A program made the position numbers and the translations under genes. A stretch of 64,000 bases of DNA from Mycobacterium sp. 852002-51057_SCH5723018 (GTDB taxonomy: Bacteria; Actinomycetota; Actinomycetes; Mycobacteriales; Mycobacteriaceae): the NCBI RefSeq assembly GCF_001667035.1, contig NZ_LZIR01000027.1:1-64000 (forward strand). The letters are read 5' to 3'. Under the pieces are notes generated by a model, which saw only the letters and a list, made by a program, of their open reading frames with translations, was not told the DNA's origin and searched no databases. Shown piece by piece: positions 17,601-26,938 of this stretch; the first letter of the stretch is position 1; every line of letters begins with the position of its first letter.

Positions 17601-20600
17601 CTGAGCGTGCCGGTGTCCGGCGCCTGGGTCGACATTCCGTTCGGCCTGCCCCCCAACACGATCGACGGCGGCACCCCGGTCGTCTCGACGGAAGACGCCA
17701 CCACCGCCATGCGCGCGGTCCTGGCGATCGCCGCCGGTGTCGACGGGCCGGACTTCCTGCCTGCGGTCACCGACGGGACGGCCACCGTGACGGTGGGCTG
17801 GGACCCCGAGCGGATCGCCGACCACACCGGGGTCACCGCCACCTTCGGGCAGGCGCTGGCGCCCAGCCTGACCACCGTGCCCGACGCGCTCGTCGGCCCG
17901 TGCTGGCCGGCCGTTTTCGCGGCGATCGGTGCCGCGGTCACCGACACCGGCGTGCCGGTGGTCGAGGGCCTGCTCAGCCTGGTGCATCTGGACCACGCCG
18001 CCCACGTGGTCGGCAAGCTTCCGAACAAGCCGGCCCAATTGACCATCGCCGCAACGGCTTCGCGGGCCATCGACACGGACATGGGCCGGGTCGTCCGTGT
18101 CTCGGTGACGATCAGCTCGGGCGAGGGATCCGTGGCTGAAGTCGTCGCCACCCTTGACGAGCGTTTCGCGATCCTTGGCCGCACCGGTGCGGCCGAGCTC
18201 ACCGATCCGGTCCGGGCCGGGGGCGCGGTATCGGAGAACGCGACCGACACCCCGCGGCGCCGCCGCCGCGATGTCACGCTGGACGCGCCGGTCGACATGC
18301 GCCCGTTCGCGATGGTGTCCGGAGACCACAACCCCATCCACACCGACCGCGCGGCCGCGCTGCTGGCGGGCCTGGAATCGCCGATCGTGCACGGCATGTG
18401 GCTGTCGGCCGCCGCGCAGCACGCGGTGACCGCCACCGACGGTCAGGCCCGGCCGCCGGCTCGGTTGGTCGGCTGGACGGCGCGATTCCTGGGCATGGTG
18501 CGTCCCGGCGACGAGGTCGACTTCCGCGTGGACCGCGTCGGAATCGACCAGGGCGCAGAGGTTTTGGAGGTCGCCGCGCGCGTCGGATCGGAGCTGGTGA
18601 TGTCGGCGACCGCCCGGCTGGCCGCCCCCAAGACGGTCTACGCGTTCCCCGGCCAGGGCATCCAGTACAAGGGCATGGGCATGGAGGTGCGAGCCCGGTC
18701 CAAGGCGGCCCGCAAGGTGTGGGACAGCGCCGACAAGTTCACCCGCGACACGCTGGGCTTCTCGGTGCTGCACGTGGTGCGCGACAACCCGACCAGCATC
18801 ATCGCCAGCGGCGTGCACTACCACCACCCGGACGGCGTGCTCTACCTGACGCAGTTCACCCAGGTCGCGATGGCCACCGTGGCCGCCGCCCAGGTCGCCG
18901 AAATGCGCGAGCAGGGCGCCTTCGTCGAAGGCGCCATCGCATGCGGCCACTCGGTCGGCGAGTACACCGCGCTGGCCTGCGTGACCGGCATCTACGAGCT
19001 GGAAGCCCTGCTGGAGATGGTGTTTCACCGCGGGTCGAAGATGCACGACATCGTGCCGCGTGACGAGCTGGGTCGTTCCAACTACCGGCTGGCTGCCATC
19101 CGCCCGTCGCAGATCGATCTGCCCGACGAGGAGGTCCCGGCGTTCGTCGCCGAGATCGCCGAGCGCACCGGGGAATTCCTGGAGATCGTCAACTTCAACC
19201 TGCGCGGGTCGCAGTACGCGATCGCCGGCACGGTCCGCGGCCTGGACGCGCTGGAGGCCGAGGTGGAACGTCGCCGCGAAATCACCGGCGGCCGACGCTC
19301 GTTCATCCTGGTGCCCGGGATCGACGTGCCGTTCCACTCGCGGGTGCTGCGGGTCGGGGTGGCCGAATTCCGCCGCTCGCTGGAGCGGGTCATGCCGCGC
19401 GAGAAGAATCCCGAAATCATTGTCGGGCGCTACATTCCCAACCTGGTGCCGCGTCCGTTCACGCTGGATCGCGACTTCATCCAGGAGATCCGGGATCTGG
19501 TTCCCGCCGAGCCGCTCGACGAGATCCTCGCCGACTACGACACCTGGCGCCGGGACCGGCCGGGTGAGATGGCCCGCAAGGTGTTGATCGAACTGCTGGC
19601 GTGGCAGTTCGCCAGCCCGGTCCGCTGGATCGAGACTCAGGACCTGCTGTTCATCGAGGAGGCCGCGGGCGGCCTGGGTGTGGAGCGGTTCGTCGAGATC
19701 GGTGTGAAGTCGTCGCCGACCGTCGCCGGGCTGGCCACCAACACCCTGAAGCTGCCCGAATATGCCCACAGCACAGTGGAAGTGCTCAACGCCGAGCGCG
19801 ATGCCGCCGTGCTGTTCGCCACCGACACCGATCCCGAGCCCGAGGACGAGGCAGAAGACCCGGTGGCGGATTCCGATGCGGTCGCGTCGGACGGTGCGCC
19901 CGTGTCCAATGTCGTCCCTGCCGTCGCCGCGGCTCCGTCAGGTGCTCCGAGGCCAGATGACATCGTGTTCGACGCCGCCGACGCCACCCTGGCGCTGATC
20001 GCGCTGTCGGCCAAGATGCGCATCGACCAGATCGAGGAGCTGGACTCCATCGAGTCGATCACCGACGGCGCGTCCTCGCGGCGCAACCAGCTGCTGGTGG
20101 ACCTCGGCTCGGAGCTGAACCTGGGCGCCATCGACGGCGCCGCCGAGGCCGACCTGGCCGGGCTGCGCTCCCAGGTCACCAAACTGGCCCGCACCTACAA
20201 GCCTTATGGCCCAGTGCTTTCCGACGCGATCAACGACCAGCTGCGCACGGTCCTGGGGCCCTCCGGCAAGCGGCCGGCCGCCATCGCCGACCGGGTCAAG
20301 AAGACCTGGGAGCTCGGCGACGGCTGGGTCAAGCACGTCACCGTCGAGGTCGCGCTGGGCACCCGCGAGGGCACCAGCGTTCGCGGCGGTGCCATGGGAC
20401 ACCTGCACGAGGGGGCGCTGGCCGATGCCGCGTCGGTCGACAAGGTCGTCGACGCCGCGGTCACGTCGGTCGCCGCGCGCCGCGGCATTGCGGTGGCCCT
20501 GCCGTCGGCGGGCGGTGGCGGCGGCGCGACCATCGACGCGTCCGCGCTCTCCGAATTCACCGACCAGATCACCGGTCGCGACGGCGTGCTGGCCTCGGCG

Positions 20601-23600
20601 GCCCGTCTGGTGCTCGGCCAGCTTGGCCTCGACGACCCGGTCAGCGTGTCGCCGGCGGCCACCGACGCCGAGCTCATCGACCTGGTCAGCGCCGAATTGG
20701 GCGCGGACTGGCCACGTTTGGTGGCACCGGCGTTCGATGCCAAGAAGGCCATTCTGTTCGACGACCGGTGGGCCAGCGCCCGCGAGGACCTGGTCAAGCT
20801 GTGGCTGACCGACGAGGGCGACATCGACGCCGACTGGGTGCGACTGTCCGAGCGGTTCGAGGGTGCCGGCCACGTCGTCGCCACCCAGGCCACCTGGTGG
20901 CAGGGCAAGTCGCTGGCCGCAGGCCGGCAGATCCACGCGTCGCTGTACGGCCGCATCGCCGCCGGTGCCGAGAATCCGGACCCGGGCCCCTACCGCAGCG
21001 AAGTCGCCGTGGTGACGGGCGCTTCCAAGGGTTCGATCGCGGCGTCCGTGGTCGCTCGACTGCTCGACGGCGGCGCCACCGTCATCGCGACGACGTCCAA
21101 GCTCGACGATGAGCGGCTGGCGTTCTACCGCCGGCTGTACCGCGATCATGCCCGGTACGGCGCCGCGCTGTGGGTGGTCGCGGCCAACATGGCTTCCTAC
21201 TCCGACATCGACGCGCTGGTCGAGTGGGTCGGCACGGAGCAATCCGAAAGCCTTGGGCCGCAGTCGATTCACATCAAGGACGCGCAGACCCCGACGTTGC
21301 TGTTCCCGTTCGCGGCGCCGCGCGTCGCGGGAGACCTGTCCGAGGCCGGTTCGCGCTCGGAGATGGAGATGAAGGTCCTGCTGTGGGCCGTGCAGCGGCT
21401 GATCGGCGGCCTGTCGAAGATCGGCGCCGAGCGCGACATCGCGTCGCGGCTGCACGTGGTCCTGCCGGGCTCGCCCAACCGCGGCATGTTCGGCGGCGAC
21501 GGCGCCTACGGGGAGGCCAAGTCCGCGTTGGACGCGTTGGTGAGCCGCTGGCACGCCGAATCGTCGTGGGCGGCCCGAGTCAGCCTGGCGCACGCGCTGA
21601 TCGGCTGGACCCGCGGGACCGGCCTGATGGGCCACAACGATGCCATCGTCAGCGCCGTCGAGGAGGCGGGTGTCACCACCTACTCGACCGACGAGATGGC
21701 CGCGATGCTGCTGAACCTGTGCGACGTGGAGTCCAAGGTGGCCGCGGCCGGCGCCCCGATCAAGGCCGACCTGACCGGCGGGCTCGCCGATGCCAAACTC
21801 GACATGGCCGAATTGGCCGCCAAGGCGCGCGAGCAGGCCACGTCGGACGACGGTACGACCGATGACGACACCGCGGCCGAGGGCACCATCGCCGCGCTGC
21901 CGTCCCCGCCGCGCGGATACCACCCGGCGCCGCCACCGCGGTGGGCCGACCTCGACGTCGACCCGGCCGACCTGGTGGTGATCGTCGGTGGCGCCGAACT
22001 CGGCCCGTACGGCTCGTCGCGCACCCGCTTCGAAATAGAGGTCGACAACGAGCTGTCGGCGGCCGGCGTCCTGGAGCTGGCCTGGACCACCGGGTTGATT
22101 CGCTGGGAGGACGACCCGCAACCGGGTTGGTATGACACGCAATCCGGTGAACTGGTCGACGAGGCCGAGCTGGTCGAGCGCTACCACGACACCGTGGTGG
22201 AGCGCTGCGGCATCCGCGAGTTCGTCGACGACGGCTCGATCGATCCCGATCATGCGTCACCGTTACTGGTGTCGGTGTTCCTGGAGAAGGACTTCGCGTT
22301 CGTGGTGTCCTCGGAGACCGACGCCCGCGCCTTCGCAGAATTCGACCCCGAGCACACGGTGATCCGGCCGGTGCCCGACTCGAGCGATTGGCAGGTGATC
22401 CGCAAGGCCGGCACCGAGATCCGCGTTCCACGGAAGAACAAGCTGTCCCGCGTCGTCGGTGGCCAGGTCCCGACCGGGTTCGACCCGATGGTGTGGGGCA
22501 TCACCCCCGACATGGCCAGTTCCATTGACCGCCTGGCGGTCTGGAACATCGTGGCGACCGTCGACGCGTTCCTGAGCGCCGGTTTCAGCCCGGCCGAGGT
22601 GATGCGCTACGTGCACCCGAGCATGGTGGCCAACACCATGGGCACGGGCATGGGTGGCGGTACCTCGATGCAGACGATGTACCACGGAAACCTGTTGGGC
22701 CGTAACAAGCCGAACGACATCTTCCAGGAAGTGCTTCCGAACATCGTTGCCGCGCATGTGGTTCAGTCCTACATCGGCAGCTACGGCGCGATGGTCCACC
22801 CGGTCGCCGCCTGCGCGACGGCCGCCGTCTCGGTGGAGGAGGGCGTCGATAAGATCCGGCTGGGCAAGGCCGAGATGGTGGTCGCCGGTGGCATCGACGA
22901 CCTCACGCTGGAAGGCATCATCGGCTTCGGTGACATGGCGGCCACCGCCGACACCGGCATGATGCGCGGAAGGGGCATTCACGACTCGAAGTTCTCCCGG
23001 CCCAACGACCGGCGCCGGCTGGGCTTCGTCGAGGCCCAGGGCGGCGGCACCATCGTGCTGGCCCGCGGTGACCTCGCGCTCCGGATGGGTCTGCCGGTGC
23101 TCGCCGTGGTCGCCTTCGCGCAGTCGTTCGGCGACGGGGTGCACACCTCGATCCCGGCCCCGGGGTTGGGCGCGCTGGGGGCCGGCCGCGGCGGCAAGGA
23201 CTCGCCGCTGGCGCGCGCGCTGGCCAAGCTGGGTGTGGGCGCCGACGACGTCGCGGTGATCTCCAAGCACGACACCTCGACGTTGGCCAACGACCCCAAC
23301 GAGACCGAGCTGCACGAGCGGCTGGCGGACTCGCTGGGCCGCTCCGAGGGCGCCCCGCTGTTCGTGGTGTCGCAGAAGAGCCTCACCGGTCACGCCAAGG
23401 GTGGCGCGGCGGTCTTCCAGATGATGGGCCTGTGCCAGATGCTGCGCGACGGGGTCATTCCGCCCAACCGCAGCCTGGACTGCGTCGACGACGAGTTGGC
23501 CGGGTCCGCGCACTTCGTCTGGGTGCGGGACACGCTGCGGCTCGGCGACAAGTTCCCGCTCAAGGCGGGGATGCTGACCAGCCTCGGGTTCGGCCATGTG

Positions 23601-23864
23601 TCCGGGCTCGTTGCGCTGGTGCACCCCCAGGCCTTCATCGCCACGCTGGATCCGGAGCAGCGCGCGGACTACCAGCGGCGCGCGGAGGCGCGGCTGTTGG
23701 CCGGGCAGCGCCGGCTGGCGTCGGCGATCGCCGGCGGTGCGCCGATGTATCAGCGGCCACCGGACCGTCGCTTCGACCACCACGCGCCGGAGAAGCGGCA
23801 GGAGGCGACCATGCTGCTGAATCCCGCCGCCCGGCTCGGCGAAGACGAGGCTTTTGTCGTATGA
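14631..23864 (+). CDS. fas: Type I fatty acid synthase (FAS-I)
   Basis: A 3077-residue multifunctional synthase making C16-C26 acyl-CoAs that feed mycolic acid synthesis; the family length in mycobacteria is about 3070. Domains in order: acyltransferase (GHSQGV, Ser149), enoyl reductase (RSPILLAGMTPTT through GGRAGGHHSWED), dehydratase with hot-dog SGDHNPIHTD, malonyl/palmitoyl transferase (GHSVGEYTAL, Ser1441), ACP (phosphopantetheine Ser1806 in ELDSIES), ketoreductase (VVTGASKGSIAASV), and ketosynthase (Cys2728 in AACATAAVS, then KHDTST and KSLTGHAKGG). As in other bacterial FAS-I proteins there is no fused phosphopantetheinyl transferase; acpS follows 28 bases downstream. It starts at GTG after a GGGAGA site. 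Confidence 0.98.
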   Translation: MTIHEHDRVSADRDGAGPHHTHALVDRLGAGEPYAIAFGGQGSAWLETLEELVSSAGIESELATLVGEVELLLEPVAKELVVVRPIGFQPLGWVRALAAEDPIPSDKHLTSAAVSIPGVLLTQMAAGRALARQGMDWAATPPVAVAGHSQGVLAVEAFKAGGARDAELLALAQLIGAAGTLVARRRGISVLGDRPPMVSVTNADPERIRQLLEEFAQDVRTVLPPVLSIRNGRRSVVITGTPEQLSRFELYCQQFSEKEEAERKNKIRGGDVFAPVFDPVRVEVGFHTPRLADGIDIVGGWAEKVGVDVALARKLTEAILVNGVDWVDEITRVHQAGARWILDLGPGDILTRLTAPVIRGLGVGIVPAATRGGQRNLFTVGATPEAARAWSTYAPTVVRLPDGRVKLSTKFTRLTGRSPILLAGMTPTTVDAKIVAAAANSGHWAELAGGGQVTEEIFANRIEELAGLLEPGRTYQFNALFLDPYLWKLQVGGKRLVQKARQSGAAIDGLVISAGIPDLEEAVELIGELNDVGISHVVFKPGTVEQIRSVIRIATEVPTKPVIAHIEGGRAGGHHSWEDLDDLLLATYSELRSRPNITVCVGGGIGTPERAAEYLSGRWAQSYGFPLMPIDGILVGTAAMATVESTTSPSVKRMLVETQGTDRWISAGKAQGGMASSRSQLGADIHEIDNSASRCGRLLDEVAGDAEAVAERRDEIIAAMANTAKPYFGDVAEMTYLQWLRRYVELTIGEGNSTADTASPGSPWLADTWRDRFQQMLQRAEARLHAKDFGPIETLFNDPALLETPGQAVATLLAHYPDAESVLLHPADVPFFVTLCKTLGKPVNFVPVIDKDVRRWWRSDSLWQAHDARYDADQVCIIPGTAAVAGITRMDEPVGELLDRFEQAAIDEALAAGAEPRAVTSRRRGRPDVTGPLAVVLDAADVQWAGRTATNPVHRIADPSDWLVHDGPESRRATHSSTGARLEVNGDSVVLSVPVSGAWVDIPFGLPPNTIDGGTPVVSTEDATTAMRAVLAIAAGVDGPDFLPAVTDGTATVTVGWDPERIADHTGVTATFGQALAPSLTTVPDALVGPCWPAVFAAIGAAVTDTGVPVVEGLLSLVHLDHAAHVVGKLPNKPAQLTIAATASRAIDTDMGRVVRVSVTISSGEGSVAEVVATLDERFAILGRTGAAELTDPVRAGGAVSENATDTPRRRRRDVTLDAPVDMRPFAMVSGDHNPIHTDRAAALLAGLESPIVHGMWLSAAAQHAVTATDGQARPPARLVGWTARFLGMVRPGDEVDFRVDRVGIDQGAEVLEVAARVGSELVMSATARLAAPKTVYAFPGQGIQYKGMGMEVRARSKAARKVWDSADKFTRDTLGFSVLHVVRDNPTSIIASGVHYHHPDGVLYLTQFTQVAMATVAAAQVAEMREQGAFVEGAIACGHSVGEYTALACVTGIYELEALLEMVFHRGSKMHDIVPRDELGRSNYRLAAIRPSQIDLPDEEVPAFVAEIAERTGEFLEIVNFNLRGSQYAIAGTVRGLDALEAEVERRREITGGRRSFILVPGIDVPFHSRVLRVGVAEFRRSLERVMPREKNPEIIVGRYIPNLVPRPFTLDRDFIQEIRDLVPAEPLDEILADYDTWRRDRPGEMARKVLIELLAWQFASPVRWIETQDLLFIEEAAGGLGVERFVEIGVKSSPTVAGLATNTLKLPEYAHSTVEVLNAERDAAVLFATDTDPEPEDEAEDPVADSDAVASDGAPVSNVVPAVAAAPSGAPRPDDIVFDAADATLALIALSAKMRIDQIEELDSIESITDGASSRRNQLLVDLGSELNLGAIDGAAEADLAGLRSQVTKLARTYKPYGPVLSDAINDQLRTVLGPSGKRPAAIADRVKKTWELGDGWVKHVTVEVALGTREGTSVRGGAMGHLHEGALADAASVDKVVDAAVTSVAARRGIAVALPSAGGGGGATIDASALSEFTDQITGRDGVLASAARLVLGQLGLDDPVSVSPAATDAELIDLVSAELGADWPRLVAPAFDAKKAILFDDRWASAREDLVKLWLTDEGDIDADWVRLSERFEGAGHVVATQATWWQGKSLAAGRQIHASLYGRIAAGAENPDPGPYRSEVAVVTGASKGSIAASVVARLLDGGATVIATTSKLDDERLAFYRRLYRDHARYGAALWVVAANMASYSDIDALVEWVGTEQSESLGPQSIHIKDAQTPTLLFPFAAPRVAGDLSEAGSRSEMEMKVLLWAVQRLIGGLSKIGAERDIASRLHVVLPGSPNRGMFGGDGAYGEAKSALDALVSRWHAESSWAARVSLAHALIGWTRGTGLMGHNDAIVSAVEEAGVTTYSTDEMAAMLLNLCDVESKVAAAGAPIKADLTGGLADAKLDMAELAAKAREQATSDDGTTDDDTAAEGTIAALPSPPRGYHPAPPPRWADLDVDPADLVVIVGGAELGPYGSSRTRFEIEVDNELSAAGVLELAWTTGLIRWEDDPQPGWYDTQSGELVDEAELVERYHDTVVERCGIREFVDDGSIDPDHASPLLVSVFLEKDFAFVVSSETDARAFAEFDPEHTVIRPVPDSSDWQVIRKAGTEIRVPRKNKLSRVVGGQVPTGFDPMVWGITPDMASSIDRLAVWNIVATVDAFLSAGFSPAEVMRYVHPSMVANTMGTGMGGGTSMQTMYHGNLLGRNKPNDIFQEVLPNIVAAHVVQSYIGSYGAMVHPVAACATAAVSVEEGVDKIRLGKAEMVVAGGIDDLTLEGIIGFGDMAATADTGMMRGRGIHDSKFSRPNDRRRLGFVEAQGGGTIVLARGDLALRMGLPVLAVVAFAQSFGDGVHTSIPAPGLGALGAGRGGKDSPLARALAKLGVGADDVAVISKHDTSTLANDPNETELHERLADSLGRSEGAPLFVVSQKSLTGHAKGGAAVFQMMGLCQMLRDGVIPPNRSLDCVDDELAGSAHFVWVRDTLRLGDKFPLKAGMLTSLGFGHVSGLVALVHPQAFIATLDPEQRADYQRRAEARLLAGQRRLASAIAGGAPMYQRPPDRRFDHHAPEKRQEATMLLNPAARLGEDEAFVV

Positions 23865-23892
23865 GTCCGACCATCCGATAACCTGGCCAGCC

Positions 23893-24285
23893 ATGGGCAT
23901 TGTCGGAGTGGGGATCGACCTTGTCTCCATTCCTGATTTCGCCGAGCAGGTCGACCAGCCGGGGACGGCGTTTTCCGAGACCTTCACGCCGGGCGAGCGC
24001 CGCGACGCTTCCGACAAGAGTTCGTCGGCGGCGCGTCACCTGGCCGCCCGGTGGGCCGCGAAAGAGGCGGTGATCAAGGCGTGGTCCGGGTCGCGGTTCG
24101 CTCAGCGACCCATCCTGCGCGAGGACATCCACCGCGACATCGAGGTGGTCACCGACATGTGGGGCCGACCGCGGGTGCGGCTGACCGGCGACATCGCCAA
24201 GCATCTGGCCGACGTGACGATCCATGTGTCGCTCACGCACGAAGGCGACACCGCCGCCGCGGTCGCCATCTTGGAAACGCCGTGA
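23893..24285 (+). CDS. acpS: Holo-[acyl-carrier-protein] synthase
   Basis: A 130-residue 4'-phosphopantetheinyl transferase that activates the ACP serine of FAS-I. Metal and CoA ligands are in place: Asp9 in GVGIDLVSIP and Glu58 in WAAKEAVIKAW. The start is the ATG at 23893, which gives the usual mycobacterial length; an in-frame extension back to 23854 overlaps the fas tail and is unlikely to be used. Its position 28 bases after fas supports co-transcription and its job of loading FAS-I. Confidence 0.95.
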   Translation: MGIVGVGIDLVSIPDFAEQVDQPGTAFSETFTPGERRDASDKSSSAARHLAARWAAKEAVIKAWSGSRFAQRPILREDIHRDIEVVTDMWGRPRVRLTGDIAKHLADVTIHVSLTHEGDTAAAVAILETP

Positions 24286-24369
24286 CCCCCTCCGCGAGCG
24301 TGCGTGTTTGTCCGCGACACGCCGGCGAGCGGTGACACTCTGCGCACGCTCGCGGGAGAAAGGGAGGCC

Positions 24370-25704
24370 GTGAGCGACCTGGTCGAACGCGTCCGCGAGG
24401 TGCTGCCGTCGGTGCGCGGCCACCTCGAGGAGCTGGTGCGGATCGACTCGGTGTGGGCCGACCCGGGCCGGCGGGACCAGGTGCAGCGCAGCGCGCAGAG
24501 GGTATCGGAGTTGTTGTCGGAGGCCGGTTTTCGCGACGTGCGCATCGTCAGCGAGGGCGGCGCGCCCGCGGTCATCGCGCACCACCCGGCGCCCCCGGGG
24601 GCGCCCACCGTGCTGCTGTACGCCCACCACGACGTGCAGCCCGAGGGCGACCGCGGCCAGTGGACGTCACCGCCTTTCGAGCCCACCGAACGCGACGGGC
24701 GGCTCTACGGCCGCGGCAGCGCCGACGACAAGGCCGGCATCGCAACGCATTTGGCGGCTTTTCGGGCGCACGGCGGCCAACCGCCGGTGGGCGTGACGGT
24801 CTTCGTCGAGGGCGAGGAGGAGTCTGGCTCGCCGTCGCTGGGCCGGCTGCTCGCCGCGCACCGCGACGCGCTGGCCGCCGACGTGATCGTCATCGCCGAC
24901 TCGGACAACTGGAGCACCGACACCCCGGCGCTCACGGTGTCGCTGCGCGGCCTGGCCGACTGCGTGGTCGAGGTCGCCACCCTTGACCATGGGCTGCATT
25001 CGGGGCTATGGGGCGGCGTGGTGCCCGACGCGTTGACCGTGCTGGTGCGGCTGCTGGCCAGCCTGCACGATGACGACGGCAACGTCGCGGTGGCCGGCCT
25101 GCACGAAACCGATGTCGCCGCCTTGAATTACCCGGATTTCCCGGCCGAGCGAGTCCGCGCCGACGCCGGCCTGCTGGACGGGGTCGCCGAGATCGGCTCC
25201 GGCTCGGTGCCACAGCGGCTGTGGGCCAAACCGGCGATCACCGTGATCGGCATCGACACCACATCGATCGCGGCCTCGTCCAACACGCTGATCCCGCGGG
25301 CCCGCGCCAAGATCAGCATGCGGGTCGCCCCTGGCGGGGACGCCGCGGCCCACCTCGACGCGCTGACCGAACACCTGCAGCGGCACGCCCCGTGGGGCGC
25401 GCGGGTCACCGTCACGCCCGGTGAGCTGGGTCAGCCCTATGCCATCGAGGCCAGCGGCCCCGTCTATGACGCGGCGCGGGCGGCGTTTCGTCGGGCGTGG
25501 GGCGTCGAGCCGATCGACATGGGCATGGGCGGGTCGATCCCGTTCATCGCCGAGTTCGCCGCCGCGTTCCCCGAGGCGAAGATCCTGGTGACCGGCGTCG
25601 AAGACCCCTCGACCCAGGCGCACAGCATCAACGAGAGCCTGCACCTGGGTGTCCTGGAGCGCGCCGCGATCGCCGAAGCGCTGCTGCTGGCTAACTTGGG
25701 TTAG
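24370..25704 (+). CDS. M20-family metallopeptidase/dipeptidase (Rv2522c-like)
   Basis: A 444-residue cytosolic zinc-dependent peptidase of the M20/ArgE/DapE/CPG2 group. Seen: first zinc motif YAHHDVQPEG, bridging Asp in GRGSADDKAG, catalytic and metal Glu in EGEEESGSPSL, a DSDNWS segment, and a lid (dimerisation) domain in the middle. The frame is open from 24304, but GTG at 24370 follows a strong AAAGGGAGG ribosome site and gives a family-like N-terminus (SDLVERVREVLP). The order fas-acpS-M20 peptidase matches M. tuberculosis. Substrate unknown; dipeptides or N-acyl amino acids are the usual type. Confidence 0.9.
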   Translation: MSDLVERVREVLPSVRGHLEELVRIDSVWADPGRRDQVQRSAQRVSELLSEAGFRDVRIVSEGGAPAVIAHHPAPPGAPTVLLYAHHDVQPEGDRGQWTSPPFEPTERDGRLYGRGSADDKAGIATHLAAFRAHGGQPPVGVTVFVEGEEESGSPSLGRLLAAHRDALAADVIVIADSDNWSTDTPALTVSLRGLADCVVEVATLDHGLHSGLWGGVVPDALTVLVRLLASLHDDDGNVAVAGLHETDVAALNYPDFPAERVRADAGLLDGVAEIGSGSVPQRLWAKPAITVIGIDTTSIAASSNTLIPRARAKISMRVAPGGDAAAHLDALTEHLQRHAPWGARVTVTPGELGQPYAIEASGPVYDAARAAFRRAWGVEPIDMGMGGSIPFIAEFAAAFPEAKILVTGVEDPSTQAHSINESLHLGVLERAAIAEALLLANLG

Positions 25705-25722
25705 CTTGCTGCGGGAAAGGCT

Positions 25723-26244
25723 TCAACGGCCGTTCGGGCGCTGAGAGACGACGTCGTTGTTTCCAGTCTTGTTGATTGTCGGTGCGCCGGAGTGGTAGGT
25801 GACGACGTTGTCATCGCCGATGACACCGATGGTGTCCGCGCTGTCGACGCTGACTTTGTTTGCGCTGCCGGAGATTTCCAGCCGGCGACAGTGGCCCGTG
25901 ACGGTGTACGTGTTGTTGTCCCCGTCCAGCTTCAGGTCTCCGTTGTTGCAGTCGATCGTGTCTTTCGCGCCGCTGTTGATCATGATCAGGTTTCCGTGCA
26001 CGGTGGTCCCGGCGTGATTCGCCACGATCACCCCGATCGCGATCACGGCCGCGACCCCACACCCCAAGAGCAGCCGCACGGGCGTCGATTTCGCAAGCTG
26101 CGCGAGACTGGCAAGCCGCCGTAAGGTCCCCCCTGGTAGCGGCGCGCCACCCGCGGCGCCGAACTGTGGACCGGGCTGCGCCCCCGGCTGGCTGCCCCCG
26201 TGTTCCAGGTGGCGGATGTACTCCTCGGGGTCCTCGGGCTTCAT
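25723..26244 (-). CDS. Membrane-anchored DUF3060 protein
   Basis: A 173-residue protein: a Gly/Pro-rich cytoplasmic N-terminus (1-50), one membrane helix (VRLLLGCGVAAVIAIGVIV, about 56-74), and an extracytoplasmic DUF3060 region. That region shows short parallel-beta repeats with alternating Asn/Asp and Gly: IDCNNGDLKLDGDNNTYTV, RRLEISGSANKVSV, and GDDNVVTYHSG. DUF3060 proteins in mycobacteria are exported and uncharacterised. It lies between the M20 peptidase and bcp genes, which as I recall are neighbours in M. tuberculosis, so it may be an insertion here or a loss there. The ribosome site is weak. Confidence 0.7.
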   Translation of the reverse strand: MKPEDPEEYIRHLEHGGSQPGAQPGPQFGAAGGAPLPGGTLRRLASLAQLAKSTPVRLLLGCGVAAVIAIGVIVANHAGTTVHGNLIMINSGAKDTIDCNNGDLKLDGDNNTYTVTGHCRRLEISGSANKVSVDSADTIGVIGDDNVVTYHSGAPTINKTGNNDVVSQRPNGR

Positions 26245-26369
26245 CGCTGAAAGACCCGGTGCTGAGTGACAAGGGTGTCCACGGCCGGCTCCTTCCGCTC
26301 TTCATCGGGAGCGCGCCGTTATTGTGCCGCAGATTGCTTGCGGGATTCTTGTGTTCGCCTGATCAGCGC

Positions 26370-26843
26370 CTAGACCGATAGGTCGCGGCGCAGCTTGGCG
26401 ACGTGACCGGTGGCCTTGACGTTGTACTGCGCGACGGCGATCTTGCCCTTCTCGTCGACCACAAAGGTGGAACGAATGACGCCCTGCACGGTCTTGCCGT
26501 ACATCTGCTTCTCGCCGTATGCGCCCCACGCCGTCAGCACCTTGCGGTCGGGATCGGACAGCAGCGGGAACGTCAGCCCTTCGGCGTCGCGGAACTTCGC
26601 CAGCTTCTCCGGCTTGTCGGGGGAGATCCCGATGACGTCGAGGCCGGCATCGCTGAGGTCGTGCAGGTTGTCGCGAAAGTCGCAGGCCTGCTTGGTGCAT
26701 CCGGGCGTGGATGCCGCCGGGTAGAAGTACACGATGACGCGGCGTCCCTTGTAGTCGGCGAGCGACACCTTGTTGCCGTCGGCGTCGGTCAGGCTGAAGG
26801 AAGGCGCTTTGTCGCCCGGCGCGAGCCGCGTGGTCTCGGTCAA
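26370..26843 (-). CDS. bcp: Thioredoxin-dependent thiol peroxidase (BCP/PrxQ)
   Basis: A 157-residue atypical 2-Cys peroxiredoxin that reduces organic hydroperoxides and peroxide. Peroxidatic Cys49 sits in STPGCTKQACDFR, with resolving Cys54 five residues on, as in PrxQ. The start is a TTG read from 26843, supported by AAAGGA eight bases upstream; no ATG or GTG start gives the family N-terminus. M. tuberculosis has bcp (Rv2521) at the same place. Divergent from the DUF3618 gene. Confidence 0.93.
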   Translation of the reverse strand: MTETTRLAPGDKAPSFSLTDADGNKVSLADYKGRRVIVYFYPAASTPGCTKQACDFRDNLHDLSDAGLDVIGISPDKPEKLAKFRDAEGLTFPLLSDPDRKVLTAWGAYGEKQMYGKTVQGVIRSTFVVDEKGKIAVAQYNVKATGHVAKLRRDLSV

Positions 26844-26938
26844 CGGGGGTCCTTTCTGTTCACCGCAGCGTTGGGGTTGTCGCCAGCTGATCTAGGGTAG
26901 TGCCTCAGGTGCATCAGCTGGACTGGGAGGACAGACAC

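Noticed and set aside
16905..19769. Long open frame of 954 codons on the minus strand inside fas
   Set aside because: It is antisense to the highly conserved AT-ER-DH-MPT part of FAS-I, is rich in Arg, Gly and His as GC-skewed shadow frames are, and has no ribosome site.
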